From positions 133,046-197,045 of the forward strand of contig CAZLZR010000001.1 of NCBI GenBank assembly GCA_964564015.1: a stretch of 64,000 nt of DNA, given 5' to 3'. Positions 7,905-15,863 of this stretch are shown one piece after another (the stretch's first letter is position 1; every line of letters starts with the position of its first letter). The notes below the pieces were generated by a model that had not been told where the DNA came from, did not search any database, and saw nothing but the letters and a program-made list of their open reading frames with translations. The position numbers were made by a program, and so were the translations under genes. The DNA comes from Acetivibrio sp964564015 (GTDB lineage Bacteria; Bacillota; Clostridia; Acetivibrionales; Acetivibrionaceae).

Positions 7905-8495
7905 ATGAAAAAATTCGTGATAGGTTTAATAATAGGTAGTATCGTTACAGGAACAGCCGGGGCAGTGGCACAGGAATATATTTTAAAGCCTATAACATAT
8001 GATATAACAGTAAATGGAAAAAGTTTGCAAGATAAAGAATACCCTATGTTAAACTTGAATGGAACGACTTATTTGAGCCTTAGAAAGACAACCGAAGCAA
8101 TAGGGGCTGAACTTTTCTGGAATCAGGAAACCAGAACAGCGGAATTGACTACAGTTAAGAATAACAATGTTCATGAAGAAGAAACTATCACTAGCGGAAG
8201 TTTGGCTATGAAGTCGGATTATATTGAACTGGGGGATGAACCTGTAAAGTATGTAATAAATGATAGTGAATACTATATAGAGTTTTCAAGGTTTGCAAGT
8301 TGTACGACTTCAGATGCACAAAATTATTATATCAAAATACCTGGCAAGGGAGAATTAACGCTGCCTAAACAGGAAGGAAGCGACAAACTTAAGCCTAACA
8401 GTTCAATAATTGAATATGGCAATTCTACATACATAAAAATATCAGCCTTAAATTTTACTACAGAAATAAAGGATAACAAGCTTTGGCTAAAATAA
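7905..8495 (+). CDS. Exported protein with copper-amine-oxidase-like N-terminal (stalk) domain
   Basis: A 196-residue protein starting at the ATG nine bases after AAAGGTG; an in-frame GTG four codons earlier sits on the ribosome site itself. An N-terminal hydrophobic segment (FVIGLIIGSIVTGTAGAVA) is a signal peptide or membrane anchor. Residues about 30-85 (VNGKSLQDKEYPMLNLNGTT, YLSLRKTTEAIGAELFWN) match the stalk module widespread in clostridial cell-wall proteins, which has no oxidase activity by itself. The second half is a beta-rich region I cannot assign. It lies 18 bases upstream of a lipoprotein gene in the same direction, so the two are probably cotranscribed. Confidence 0.75.
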   Translation: MKKFVIGLIIGSIVTGTAGAVAQEYILKPITYDITVNGKSLQDKEYPMLNLNGTTYLSLRKTTEAIGAELFWNQETRTAELTTVKNNNVHEEETITSGSLAMKSDYIELGDEPVKYVINDSEYYIEFSRFASCTTSDAQNYYIKIPGKGELTLPKQEGSDKLKPNSSIIEYGNSTYIKISALNFTTEIKDNKLWLK

Positions 8496-8513
8496 ACCAG
8501 TGGAGGATGATTA

Positions 8514-9140
8514 ATGAAAAGGTTTGGTAAGTTATGTTTCGTTGCATCAGGGTTAGTAGCTATATTATCCTTTACGGGTTGCAATAGCGATAGACCGGAA
8601 ATTGATAAAACAAATCAGGCTACAATTGCTCCTACCCAAAAAGCAACACCGGTTAGTTCTCCTATTATAGAAGAGGAAAAAGAGAAAGAAGCGGATCCAG
8701 CTATCCGGGACAGTTTAGTAGGAATCTGGAAGATTAAGAAGGTCGAGACCGTTAAAAAGACTTCAACGACAGAGAAAGCTACTATGACAGACCAATTAAG
8801 TGTTTTTGGCGAAAATGATAATGATTCATACTTGTTATTTAAAAATAACGGGGATATGTTTTATTTTTACATGGACAGAGCATTAAATAATGTTGAAACA
8901 CCATTTTTACCAAACGAAGAGCGCTTATATAAAATTTCTGACAAATACATTGAACTTAATGCCAGACATACAAAGGTCAAATATGGATATCAATTAGACG
9001 GAGATAATTTACTGTTAAAGAGTGAAGAGGGATATGCAAGTTTGGTCAGAGACCATGAAATTGAGAGTAACCAAACTGAAAATTTGAAAGAGATAATTAA
9101 TAGGTACAAGAAAAGTTTGAACTACATAGATATCAATTAG
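8514..9140 (+). CDS. Lipoprotein, paralog of the one at 13577
   Basis: A 208-residue protein with a lipoprotein signal peptide ending LSFTGC (Cys about residue 23), a Thr/Pro/Glu-rich spacer, and a C-terminal domain (from about residue 65) with the recurring phrases DSLVGIWKIKKV, NDSYLLFKNNGDMFYF and ERLYKISDKYIELNA. The same phrases occur in the lipoprotein at 13577-14206, so the two are paralogs on either side of germination operon 1. The strand pattern (GIWK... then ending in YxxDGDNLLLK) resembles small lipocalin-like beta-barrels, which is a guess. It probably shares a transcript with the stalk-domain gene. Function unknown. Confidence 0.7.
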   Translation: MKRFGKLCFVASGLVAILSFTGCNSDRPEIDKTNQATIAPTQKATPVSSPIIEEEKEKEADPAIRDSLVGIWKIKKVETVKKTSTTEKATMTDQLSVFGENDNDSYLLFKNNGDMFYFYMDRALNNVETPFLPNEERLYKISDKYIELNARHTKVKYGYQLDGDNLLLKSEEGYASLVRDHEIESNQTENLKEIINRYKKSLNYIDIN

Positions 9141-9209
9141 ATTATCTTATGAGATTTTATATGTCAGCATAAGGCAAAGCAATCTTAGTACAAAAAGTTC
9201 ATACTATTC

Positions 9210-9270
9210 CCTAGTGCTGATTAACAAAAATAATAGGATGTTTAAAAGCACTAGGATATCATCCTTTTTT
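9210..9270 (+). terminator. Competing hairpins / terminator before germination operon 1
   Basis: CCTAGTGCT (9210-9218) can pair with AGCACTAGG (9247-9255). The alternative AGGAT-ATC-ATCCT (9253-9265), or AGGATG (9235-9240) with CATCCT, is followed by TTTTT. The two foldings share bases, giving either a terminator or a terminator-free form. Confidence 0.5.
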
Positions 9271-9337
9271 ACATGTATACATAGATATCACGATGTCAAT
9301 AATTCCCTTATACAAAAGTATAGGGGAGTTTTTTTAC

Positions 9338-10882
9338 ATGTTTTATAAACGAAAAAGAATGAAAGATATGCCTAAAGATAACATAAAACAAGAGGAAAAC
9401 TTTAATGATATAAACCTTGAAGAAGATTTGGATAAAAATGTATCTGTTTTTAGAAGCATATTTAAAGATGATGATACAATTATATTCCGTTGGTTTGAAA
9501 ACCAACATAACAATCTTATAAAACTATGTATTATATTTGTTGATGGTATGATTAATAGTGAAATTGTTAACGAGAACATTATTCGCCCCATCGTGAGCAG
9601 CAACACTCTAAAAAGCGATAAAACAATAGTAGATAGACTATGTAATAAGATTATTGTATCTAATAATGTAGAAAAAACCAGGAGCCTATCCAAGCTTGTT
9701 TCGTCTATCGTAAACGGTGATACTGTTCTTTTAACTGAAGGTTCTAAAGATGCTCTGATTATTAGTTCAAAAGGGTGGCAAACACGCTCAATTGAAGAAC
9801 CTGAAACTGAAAAAACTCTTCGTGGTCCGAGAGAAGGTTTTACAGAGTCTCTATTGATTAATTTGTCACTATTAAGAAGAAAACTGAAAACAAGTGATCT
9901 AAAGTTTAAATATAGAACCATTGGTGTTAGGTCAAACACGAAAGTTTGTATTTGTTATATTCAGGGAATTGCAAATGAAAAAATACTGCAGGAATTATAC
10001 AGAAGGCTGGATGCCATTAATATAGATGGGCTTCTTGACTCAGGATACATCCAGGAAATTATCAGGGATAGACCTTTTTCGTTATTTAAAACATTAGGAA
10101 GTACAGAGCGCCCGGATACTGTTGCAGGTAAGTTACTTGAAGGACGTATCGCTATCCTTGTAGACGGTACGCCTGTTGCTTTAACTCTCCCCAGCTTATT
10201 CATAGAGTATTTCCAAGTTAGTGATGATTATTATGTTAACTTTTATTTTTCTTCTATAGGAAGACTTCTAAGAATTTTCGGGTTTTTGATAACCATAAGC
10301 CTTCCGGCAATATATGTTGCACTTATTACTTATCATCCCGAGATGATTCCGACCTCTTTGATTATGAATATTTCAGCTGCACGAGAAGGTGTACCGTTTC
10401 CTACAATTGTTGAAGCTATAGGAATGCTTTTTGTATTTGAACTTCTTCGTGAAACCGGATTACGAATGCCCACTTTTATGGGGCAGGCATTGAGTATAGT
10501 AGGTGCTTTGGTTATTGGGCAGGCAGCTGTTGATGCAAAATTCATCAGTGCACCAATGATTATAATCATTGCATTGACAGGAATAACAGGGCTTATGCTA
10601 CCGAGAATAAAAGGTGCTGTAATTATAATCAGGTTATTATTCTTGTTTCTTGCAAGCTTCCTGGGTTTATATGGATATGTATTAGGAATGGCTGGTCTAC
10701 TAATCCACCTTTTGGAGATTAATGCCTTTGGGATACCCTATATGTACAAATTAATGCAGATTGACCCTTTGGAGGAACTAAAAGATACAGCAATCAGAGC
10801 ACCATGGTGGTATATGAAATACCGCCAAAGACTTCTTTCATCAAATATTTTAAGAAATAAAACAGACAGGAGGAATATGTAG
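9338..10882 (+). CDS. Germinant receptor subunit A (GerA family), operon 1
   Basis: A membrane protein of 514 residues from the ATG ten bases after AGGGGAG. The N-terminal half (to about residue 290) is the soluble cytoplasmic domain, with the conserved GPREGFTESLLINLSLLRRK and STERPDTVAGKLLEGRIAIL. The C-terminal half has about five hydrophobic helices with the family hallmark YHPEMIPTSL and AAREGVPFPTIVEA. GerA-type receptors sit in the inner spore membrane and start germination when nutrients bind. It overlaps the next gene by one base (TAGTG). The operon order here is A-C-small-B, unlike the more usual A-B-C. Confidence 0.95.
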   Translation: MFYKRKRMKDMPKDNIKQEENFNDINLEEDLDKNVSVFRSIFKDDDTIIFRWFENQHNNLIKLCIIFVDGMINSEIVNENIIRPIVSSNTLKSDKTIVDRLCNKIIVSNNVEKTRSLSKLVSSIVNGDTVLLTEGSKDALIISSKGWQTRSIEEPETEKTLRGPREGFTESLLINLSLLRRKLKTSDLKFKYRTIGVRSNTKVCICYIQGIANEKILQELYRRLDAINIDGLLDSGYIQEIIRDRPFSLFKTLGSTERPDTVAGKLLEGRIAILVDGTPVALTLPSLFIEYFQVSDDYYVNFYFSSIGRLLRIFGFLITISLPAIYVALITYHPEMIPTSLIMNISAAREGVPFPTIVEAIGMLFVFELLRETGLRMPTFMGQALSIVGALVIGQAAVDAKFISAPMIIIIALTGITGLMLPRIKGAVIIIRLLFLFLASFLGLYGYVLGMAGLLIHLLEINAFGIPYMYKLMQIDPLEELKDTAIRAPWWYMKYRQRLLSSNILRNKTDRRNM

Positions 10883-12045
10883 TGAAGAGAGCAAAAGTAT
10901 TTACGTTACTTGTGATTATTGTTCTAAACATTTTCTTATTGTCTGGCTGCTGGAATTACAGAGAAATCGAAGACCTTGCCATTGTTTCAGGATTAGCAGT
11001 TGATAAAGGCAGAACGGAAGGAACTTATCTTGTTACCTTTGAGATTGTGGACTTCAGAGGTGGTGATAAAGAGGATAACATTAAATCAGAAAAAGTAGAA
11101 GCAGAGGGAAAAACAATATTTGACGCTGTTAGAAATGCGATAAGAATTTCTGCAAGACGGCTATTCTGGAGCCATGCAGATATAGCGATAATAAGCCAGG
11201 ATGTAGCTAGAGAAGGAATTATTCAATTAATCGACTTTATAAACAGAGATGCAGAGCCCAGGGAGCAAATGCAAATACTTATTTCAAAGGAGAAAACCGC
11301 TAAAGAATTGTTGGAGCATCAGAGTTTATTAACGGATATTCAATCCTTTGAACTGGAAAAAGCTATTGCTCATAGAGAAAGCTATAGCAAAACTCCAGGG
11401 GCACACGTACATGACGTTATCAATATGCTTGCAGGAGATGGAATAGCTTTATCCTTACCTGCAGTGGGGACTGTAATCAACAATGGTAGAAAGGTATCGG
11501 AAATATCAGGTATGGCAATGTTTCATGAAGATAAGCTTATAGGCATACTCAATGGGGAAAACACAAAGTATTTCCTCTTTGTAAAAGATGAAATAAACCG
11601 TGGATTACTCACGTTGAATGAAGTGCCAGAGAGAGCATATGATGATATAACACTGGAAATTTCTGAGAACAATACAAAAGTAACATCCTTAATCTCTTAT
11701 GGTAAAATAACTATGAATATTGATATTAAGACAAAAGTAAGTATTGCGGAAGTAGATATTAGTAAAAATGTTATAGATGAAAAAGGGCGCAAAAACTTAA
11801 AAACTACAGCGGAACAAATGTTAAAAACAAACATAGAAAATGTAATTAAATTAGTTCAAGAAGACTATGGAGTGGATGTGTTTGGTTTTGGAGATACCAT
11901 AAAAAAAGAAAACCCAGAATTATGGAAAAGTATTGGTGGGGATTGGAGTACGATGTTCAAAAAAATAAAAACAAATGTTTATGTTGAAATGGAAATTATA
12001 TCTAGCGGTCAAATGGCAAAACCAATTAAAATAGGGGGAAGCTGA
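10882..12045 (+). CDS. Germinant receptor subunit C (GerC family lipoprotein), operon 1
   Basis: A 387-residue lipoprotein. The GTG start overlaps the stop of the A subunit, with AGGAGG ten bases upstream. The signal peptide ends LLSGCWNYREIEDLA, where the Cys is the lipidation site and the CW-RE-ED pattern is diagnostic of GerC proteins. The rest is the soluble three-domain GerC fold, anchored to the outer face of the inner spore membrane, with a typical ending (DYGVDVFGFGDTI, WSTMFKKIKTNVYVE). The stop overlaps the next start (TGATG), so translation is coupled. Confidence 0.95.
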   Translation: MKRAKVFTLLVIIVLNIFLLSGCWNYREIEDLAIVSGLAVDKGRTEGTYLVTFEIVDFRGGDKEDNIKSEKVEAEGKTIFDAVRNAIRISARRLFWSHADIAIISQDVAREGIIQLIDFINRDAEPREQMQILISKEKTAKELLEHQSLLTDIQSFELEKAIAHRESYSKTPGAHVHDVINMLAGDGIALSLPAVGTVINNGRKVSEISGMAMFHEDKLIGILNGENTKYFLFVKDEINRGLLTLNEVPERAYDDITLEISENNTKVTSLISYGKITMNIDIKTKVSIAEVDISKNVIDEKGRKNLKTTAEQMLKTNIENVIKLVQEDYGVDVFGFGDTIKKENPELWKSIGGDWSTMFKKIKTNVYVEMEIISSGQMAKPIKIGGS

Positions 12046-12272
12046 TGATGCTGATAATTTTTTGTACAATTGTATATTTGTTTTATATAATTCATGACTT
12101 AATACCTACCTACAAATCGGAAAGAAAAAGTGTATTCTGGGTGTATGTATCACTGTTTGCATTATCATACATAATACATTTGCTCATATTACTTGATGTG
12201 AAATTGCCTAGCCCTTCGGAACCATTAAAAAAACTGGTTACATTCATATTTGAACTAAGCGCATTGAACTAA
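12045..12272 (+). CDS. Small two-helix membrane protein of the germination operon (D-subunit-like)
   Basis: A 75-residue protein starting at ATG inside TGATGATG behind AGGGGGAAG; the second ATG, one codon on, is equally possible. Two hydrophobic helices (IIFCTIVYLFYIIHDL and VYVSLFALSYIIHLLILL) flank a charged loop, with a short C-terminal tail. Size and topology match the D proteins described beside ger operons in Bacillus, which modulate germinant receptors. No sequence identity to those can be shown here. It sits between the C and B subunits, and a functional analogue is in operon 2 at 22359-22535. Confidence 0.7.
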   Translation: MMLIIFCTIVYLFYIIHDLIPTYKSERKSVFWVYVSLFALSYIIHLLILLDVKLPSPSEPLKKLVTFIFELSALN

Positions 12273-12294
12273 AAAGGAAGGTGTGGGAAATTAT

Positions 12295-13392
12295 ATGACT
12301 AAAGGGTCAATTACCAATACACAGGGCGTTGCAATTGCAGTTCTTTTCACTATTGGAAGCGCTATTGTCCTAAATCCAGGTGGTGATACCAAACAGGATG
12401 TTTGGGTAACCATATTAATTTCAATGTTGATGGCGGCGCCGTTTGTTTTTATTTACGCAAGGATATTGCAGCTTTTCCCTGAAAAGGATTTGTTTGAAAT
12501 ACTCAGAGAGCTCTATGGAAATATAGTATCAAAAATTATTGCGCTGTTGTTTATTTGGTATGCTTTCCATCTTGGTGCAATAGTATTGCGAAATTTTTCT
12601 GAGTTTATTACAACAGTTTCGTTACCGGAAACACCTCAGCCCGTATTAATTGCATCCATAGGTATAATTTGTATATGGCTTGTCAGGTGTGGAAAAGAAA
12701 TTATGGGGCAATGGTCAGGTATCTTATTCCCACTATTGCTTGTAGCAATAATAACACAGATTGTGTTATCAATGACCCAGGCTGATTTTGATAATTTAAG
12801 GCCTGTTATGTATAACGGCGTAAAACCATTGCTTGGTAGTGCTTTTGCAGTATTTTCCTTTCCTTTTGCTGAAACTGTTATTCTTACTATGCTTTTTAGC
12901 TGGATAAAGAATAAATTCAACACCTATAAGGTATATTACCTTGGGTTTTTTATTGGTGGGATAATACTTTTAATGGCTTCAGTAAGAAATATTCTTGTTT
13001 TAGGGGCTGAGGACACCATATTAGAATATTATCCGTCGTATGAAGCTGTAAGTGTTGTTAGTATTGCGAATTTTTTTCAGAGGATTGAAGTTATTGTAAC
13101 AATTATTTTTATGTTAACAGGAATAGTAAAAATTTCTGCATGTTTATTTGGAGCCAGTAAAGGACTAGCCTTTGTTTTGAATTTTAAAAATTATAAAGCC
13201 ATTGTTGTTCCTGTTGCGTTTCTAATGATGAATCTGGCATGTATTATCTATAAGAATACAATGGAAATGTTCGAATGGGGACTTGGTATTTACAAGCACT
13301 ACGCAATACCATTTCAAATTATTCTTCCTTTATTAATCTGGATATTTGCTGAAATAAAGTGTTGGGGAGCAAAAAAGAAGTGCGGAGGATAA
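12295..13392 (+). CDS. Germinant receptor subunit B (GerB permease family), operon 1
   Basis: A 365-residue protein with about ten membrane helices, of the amino-acid-permease-like spore germination class. It opens with ITNTQGVAIAVLFTIGSA followed by LNPGGDTKQDVWV, typical of GerB. A polar ALxxLFPEKDLFEIL-type loop follows the second helix. It is thought to bind or pass the germinant in the inner spore membrane. I chose the ATG at 12295, behind AAGGAAGGTG; a GTG four codons earlier overlaps that ribosome site. It ends the operon. Confidence 0.93.
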   Translation: MTKGSITNTQGVAIAVLFTIGSAIVLNPGGDTKQDVWVTILISMLMAAPFVFIYARILQLFPEKDLFEILRELYGNIVSKIIALLFIWYAFHLGAIVLRNFSEFITTVSLPETPQPVLIASIGIICIWLVRCGKEIMGQWSGILFPLLLVAIITQIVLSMTQADFDNLRPVMYNGVKPLLGSAFAVFSFPFAETVILTMLFSWIKNKFNTYKVYYLGFFIGGIILLMASVRNILVLGAEDTILEYYPSYEAVSVVSIANFFQRIEVIVTIIFMLTGIVKISACLFGASKGLAFVLNFKNYKAIVVPVAFLMMNLACIIYKNTMEMFEWGLGIYKHYAIPFQIILPLLIWIFAEIKCWGAKKKCGG

Positions 13393-13490
13393 ATGAATGT
13401 ATATCAATTATATAAACTTATATAAAGAACCCAATTAGGAAGAAGAAATCTCTCACCACTTGCTAAACATATAACTCACTGTTTCTAAGG

Positions 13491-13514
13491 CGCAAGTAAC
13501 CCTTGTGTTTTTTT
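13491..13514 (+). terminator. Intrinsic terminator of germination operon 1
   Basis: CGCAAG-TAACC-CTTGTG followed by seven T. Confidence 0.65.
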
Positions 13515-13576
13515 CTTTTGTTTTGTTGTGAATCTGTGGTAGAATATAGGTATCCTGATTCTTGGAGGTTTCGTTA

Positions 13577-14206
13577 ATGCAGAGACTAAATAAGGTACGC
13601 TTGGTTTTATCAAGTATTTTAATTATTACATCTTTAACAGGTTGTAATAGTGATAAATTAAAAACTCCTGTGTCAAATCAACCTACGGTTACTTTTACCA
13701 CAACACCTTTACAAACTATAAAAACAGATGTTACTCCTAGTGTTGAGGAAACTGTTTGGGAAGTTGATCCTGCTGTTTTGGATAATTTAGTAGGGATTTG
13801 GAAGGTTAAGGAATTTAAACAAGAAGATACATTGAAAATGACTTCAGAAATGGTTCAATCTGGCATCTTTAATCAAGATGATGAAAATTCATATTTGCTA
13901 TTTGAAAAGAATGGAGATATGTTTTATTTTGGCTTAGAAAGTCGATTTGAAAAAGATGGGCAAAGTTGTCTTGCAACCAATCTTTTTCCGGATGAGAAGC
14001 GCTTATATAAGATTTCAGACAAATACATAGAGATTAATGCCAAATATGTAAAAGTTAGATATGAATATAAATTAAACGATGATAAATTAACATTAAAAAA
14101 TAATGAAATAAATGCAAGTTTTGTCAGGGATGATAAAGTTGCAACTAAACATAATGAAGAATTGCAGAGAATGATAAAAAGGTATAAAAACAATTGGAAG
14201 GATTAG
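13577..14206 (+). CDS. Lipoprotein, paralog of the one at 8514
   Basis: A 209-residue protein from the ATG nine bases after TTGGAGG; an upstream in-frame TTG coincides with the ribosome site. The signal peptide ends SLTGC. A Thr/Pro spacer precedes the domain shared with the lipoprotein at 8514: LDNLVGIWKVKEF, NSYLLFEKNGDMFYF and EKRLYKISDKYIEINA. Similarity is visible even in the DNA (GCGCTTATATAA is common to both). It has its own terminator and probably its own promoter. The duplication on either side of a ger operon suggests, without proving, a shared spore-envelope role. Confidence 0.7.
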   Translation: MQRLNKVRLVLSSILIITSLTGCNSDKLKTPVSNQPTVTFTTTPLQTIKTDVTPSVEETVWEVDPAVLDNLVGIWKVKEFKQEDTLKMTSEMVQSGIFNQDDENSYLLFEKNGDMFYFGLESRFEKDGQSCLATNLFPDEKRLYKISDKYIEINAKYVKVRYEYKLNDDKLTLKNNEINASFVRDDKVATKHNEELQRMIKRYKNNWKD

Positions 14207-14240
14207 GTGCTGATTAAGTGGATTTTAGTAATGTTAAAGT

Positions 14241-14266
14241 ACAGGTTTAATAGCTTGTGTTTTTTT
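14241..14266 (+). terminator. Intrinsic terminator of the second lipoprotein gene
   Basis: ACAGG-TTTAATAG-CTTGT followed by G and seven T; the stem is short. Confidence 0.5.
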
Positions 14267-14283
14267 GATTTTGTAACAAATGT

Positions 14284-14427
14284 TTGAAGGGAGTTGAGAA
14301 AGTAAATGATTTAAGCGTTGTACAGGAGCAATTAAAAAATCATGAAGATAGATTAAGAAGTTTAGAAAAAACACAAATTGAAATGAAATATAATCTCTTG
14401 AGTATAGAAAAAGGCAATCTGACTTGA
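14284..14427 (+). CDS. Short coiled-coil open frame, possible XhlA-like remnant
   Basis: Open from a TTG, 47 residues, with the heptad-like stretch VVQEQLKNHEDRLRSLEKTQ. This resembles the N-terminus of phage-type XhlA/holin-associated proteins, but the membrane helix that should follow is absent and no strong ribosome site is seen. It may be a decayed fragment or a small regulator. It is bounded by terminators at 14241 and 14452. Confidence 0.3.
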   Translation: MKGVEKVNDLSVVQEQLKNHEDRLRSLEKTQIEMKYNLLSIEKGNLT

Positions 14428-14451
14428 AGTTGATGGTGCCTGAATTTAAAC

Positions 14452-14490
14452 AAAAAAAGTGCTTACACCTTATCCGTAAGCACTTTTTTT
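14452..14490. terminator. Bidirectional intrinsic terminator
   Basis: AAAAAAAGTGCTTAC / GTAAGCACTTTTTTT, perfect 15-pair stem with T-runs on both strands, three bases after the 3D-domain gene on the minus strand. Confidence 0.9.
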
Positions 14491-14492
14491 AT

Positions 14493-15359
14493 TTAGAGGG
14501 ATATATTATCCACCTTGCCGTCCCCCATTTTTACCAGGTAAACATCGTAATAACCCGTACCCAGCTTATTTGCAAAATCTCTATCAAACACTGCAAAATC
14601 AAATCTGTTTTTTCCTTTAATTGCACTACCTGTGTCCATAGCTACTGCATATCCCAATCCTTTTATATAGAAAACTGTACCAAACGGCCAGAACTTTTTA
14701 TCTATTGCAATTGATACTCCAGGTATTATAGGTTTTCCTGAGTTTGTAATTCCCATGTCATTTCCACATTCCGAACTACAAGGAGTATAGGCTGTTCCAA
14801 GAAATTTACCTAAATACTCACCACGTTCTACTGATCCTCTGGAGCTCAGTCCATCAAATTCAGTGAAGCTTTGAGGTTTTATCCCAACGGATGCAGCCTT
14901 TTTCAACGTGTTTTGAAGCTCAATATTATCTTGAGACAACTCCTTATTTTTCTCCTCAAGCTCTTTATTCTTTTGCATAAGTTCGTAATTTTTATCCTTA
15001 ATTTCTTGAAGCTGTGCAACTATTTGCTCATTCTGTGTTGATACCTTTTTAAACTCATCCTCTAGCAAGCTGTACTCATGTGTCATCGTATTATTTTCTG
15101 ACACCAGTTTACTGTTTTCCGCAGTCACTGTCTGGATTCTTAAAAATGTGTCTTCATACTTATTTCTTGTGTCTTCGAACCAATTGTACAATATATAATT
15201 ATTAGCTCCGAGAGACACAGCTACAACAAATAGAATATATGCTGCCAATATAAGTGTCTTCTTGAATTTCTTTTGAGTTTTTAACCTCAGAGGCTCACTA
15301 AGTGGTGCTGCCTCATCGCGTAACATAACAATTTCCTCCCTTAAAATATTATTGTTCAA
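14493..15359 (-). CDS. 3D-domain cell-wall protein with membrane anchor and coiled coil
   Basis: A 288-residue protein: short cytoplasmic N-terminus, one membrane helix (about 30-55, TLILAAYILFVVAVSLGA), a long coiled coil (about 60-155, Glu/Asn/Lys-rich heptads such as KNKELEEKNKELSQDN), and a C-terminal 3D (Asp-Asp-Asp) domain (about 180-285). Markers are FLGTAYTPCSSECGND, FGTVFYIKGLGYAVAMDTG and RFDFAVFD. 3D domains carry the double-psi beta-barrel lytic-transglycosylase-like fold found in MltA, YocH and YabE. It is likely an envelope-bound peptidoglycan-acting enzyme. A ribosome site GGAGG precedes the start. It is divergent from the tRNA-Pro gene. Confidence 0.85.
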   Translation of the reverse strand: MNNNILREEIVMLRDEAAPLSEPLRLKTQKKFKKTLILAAYILFVVAVSLGANNYILYNWFEDTRNKYEDTFLRIQTVTAENSKLVSENNTMTHEYSLLEDEFKKVSTQNEQIVAQLQEIKDKNYELMQKNKELEEKNKELSQDNIELQNTLKKAASVGIKPQSFTEFDGLSSRGSVERGEYLGKFLGTAYTPCSSECGNDMGITNSGKPIIPGVSIAIDKKFWPFGTVFYIKGLGYAVAMDTGSAIKGKNRFDFAVFDRDFANKLGTGYYDVYLVKMGDGKVDNISL

Positions 15360-15416
15360 TTTTAATTATCAACAATTAATTCATGTTTTATACATTAAAA
15401 AAGTATTTATTTTTTA

Positions 15417-15445
15417 TTTACAAATCTAAATGTTTATGCTATAAT
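15417..15445 (+). promoter_or_regulatory. Promoter of tRNA-Pro
   Basis: TTTACA, 17 bases, TATAAT, thirteen bases before the tRNA 5' end. Confidence 0.85.
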
Positions 15446-15458
15446 AAGAATTCGTTAT

Positions 15459-15536
15459 CGGGGTGTAGCTCAGTTTGGCTAGAGTGCTTGCTTGGGGTGC
15501 AAGAGGTCGCGTGTTCAAGTCACGTCACTCCGACCA
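15459..15536 (+). tRNA. tRNA-Pro (anticodon GGG)
   Basis: The acceptor stem CGGGGTG / CACTCCG closes the cloverleaf, with D-arm AGCTCAG...GAGT, anticodon stem CTTGC / GCAAG around loop TTGGGGT (anticodon GGG, reads CCC/CCU), and T-loop TTCAAGT. Discriminator A and an encoded CCA complete the 3' end. It stands alone, not in a tRNA cluster. Confidence 0.95.
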
Positions 15537-15550
15537 ACATAGAAATGATG

Positions 15551-15590
15551 AAGTCCTTGAGACCAAAGTGTTTAGGGGACTTTTTCTTTT
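15551..15590 (+). terminator. Terminator of tRNA-Pro
   Basis: AAGTCC / GGACTT stem (loop about 20 bases) followed by TTTCTTTT. The remaining gap to hflK (15591-15863) contains a 21-base match to one end of the 685-898 element at 15732-15753 (TTTGACGCTAAAAC...CAGGC) and otherwise nothing I can name. Confidence 0.6.
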
Positions 15591-15863
15591 GTTTTCTTTA
15601 GCGATGTTAATTAGCGTATTCTGATCATTATTGACCTCAGACACCCTCAATAAACCAAATTTCGTAGTGTGTTTACTGGAAAAGATCAACACAAAAAAGC
15701 AAAATTATGGTGCAAACTGGTTTTGTAATGAAATCGTTTGACGCTAAAACAACAGGCAATATTCAAAATATTATAAAAGGGATTTACATATTTCATGTAG
15801 AATAGGATTATAAGTATATGTATGAATAATTCTTAGATTAAATAAATGAGGGGGTATTAAGAA

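Noticed and set aside
15383..15601. 72-codon frame on the plus strand
   Set aside because: It runs through the complete tRNA-Pro gene and its promoter.
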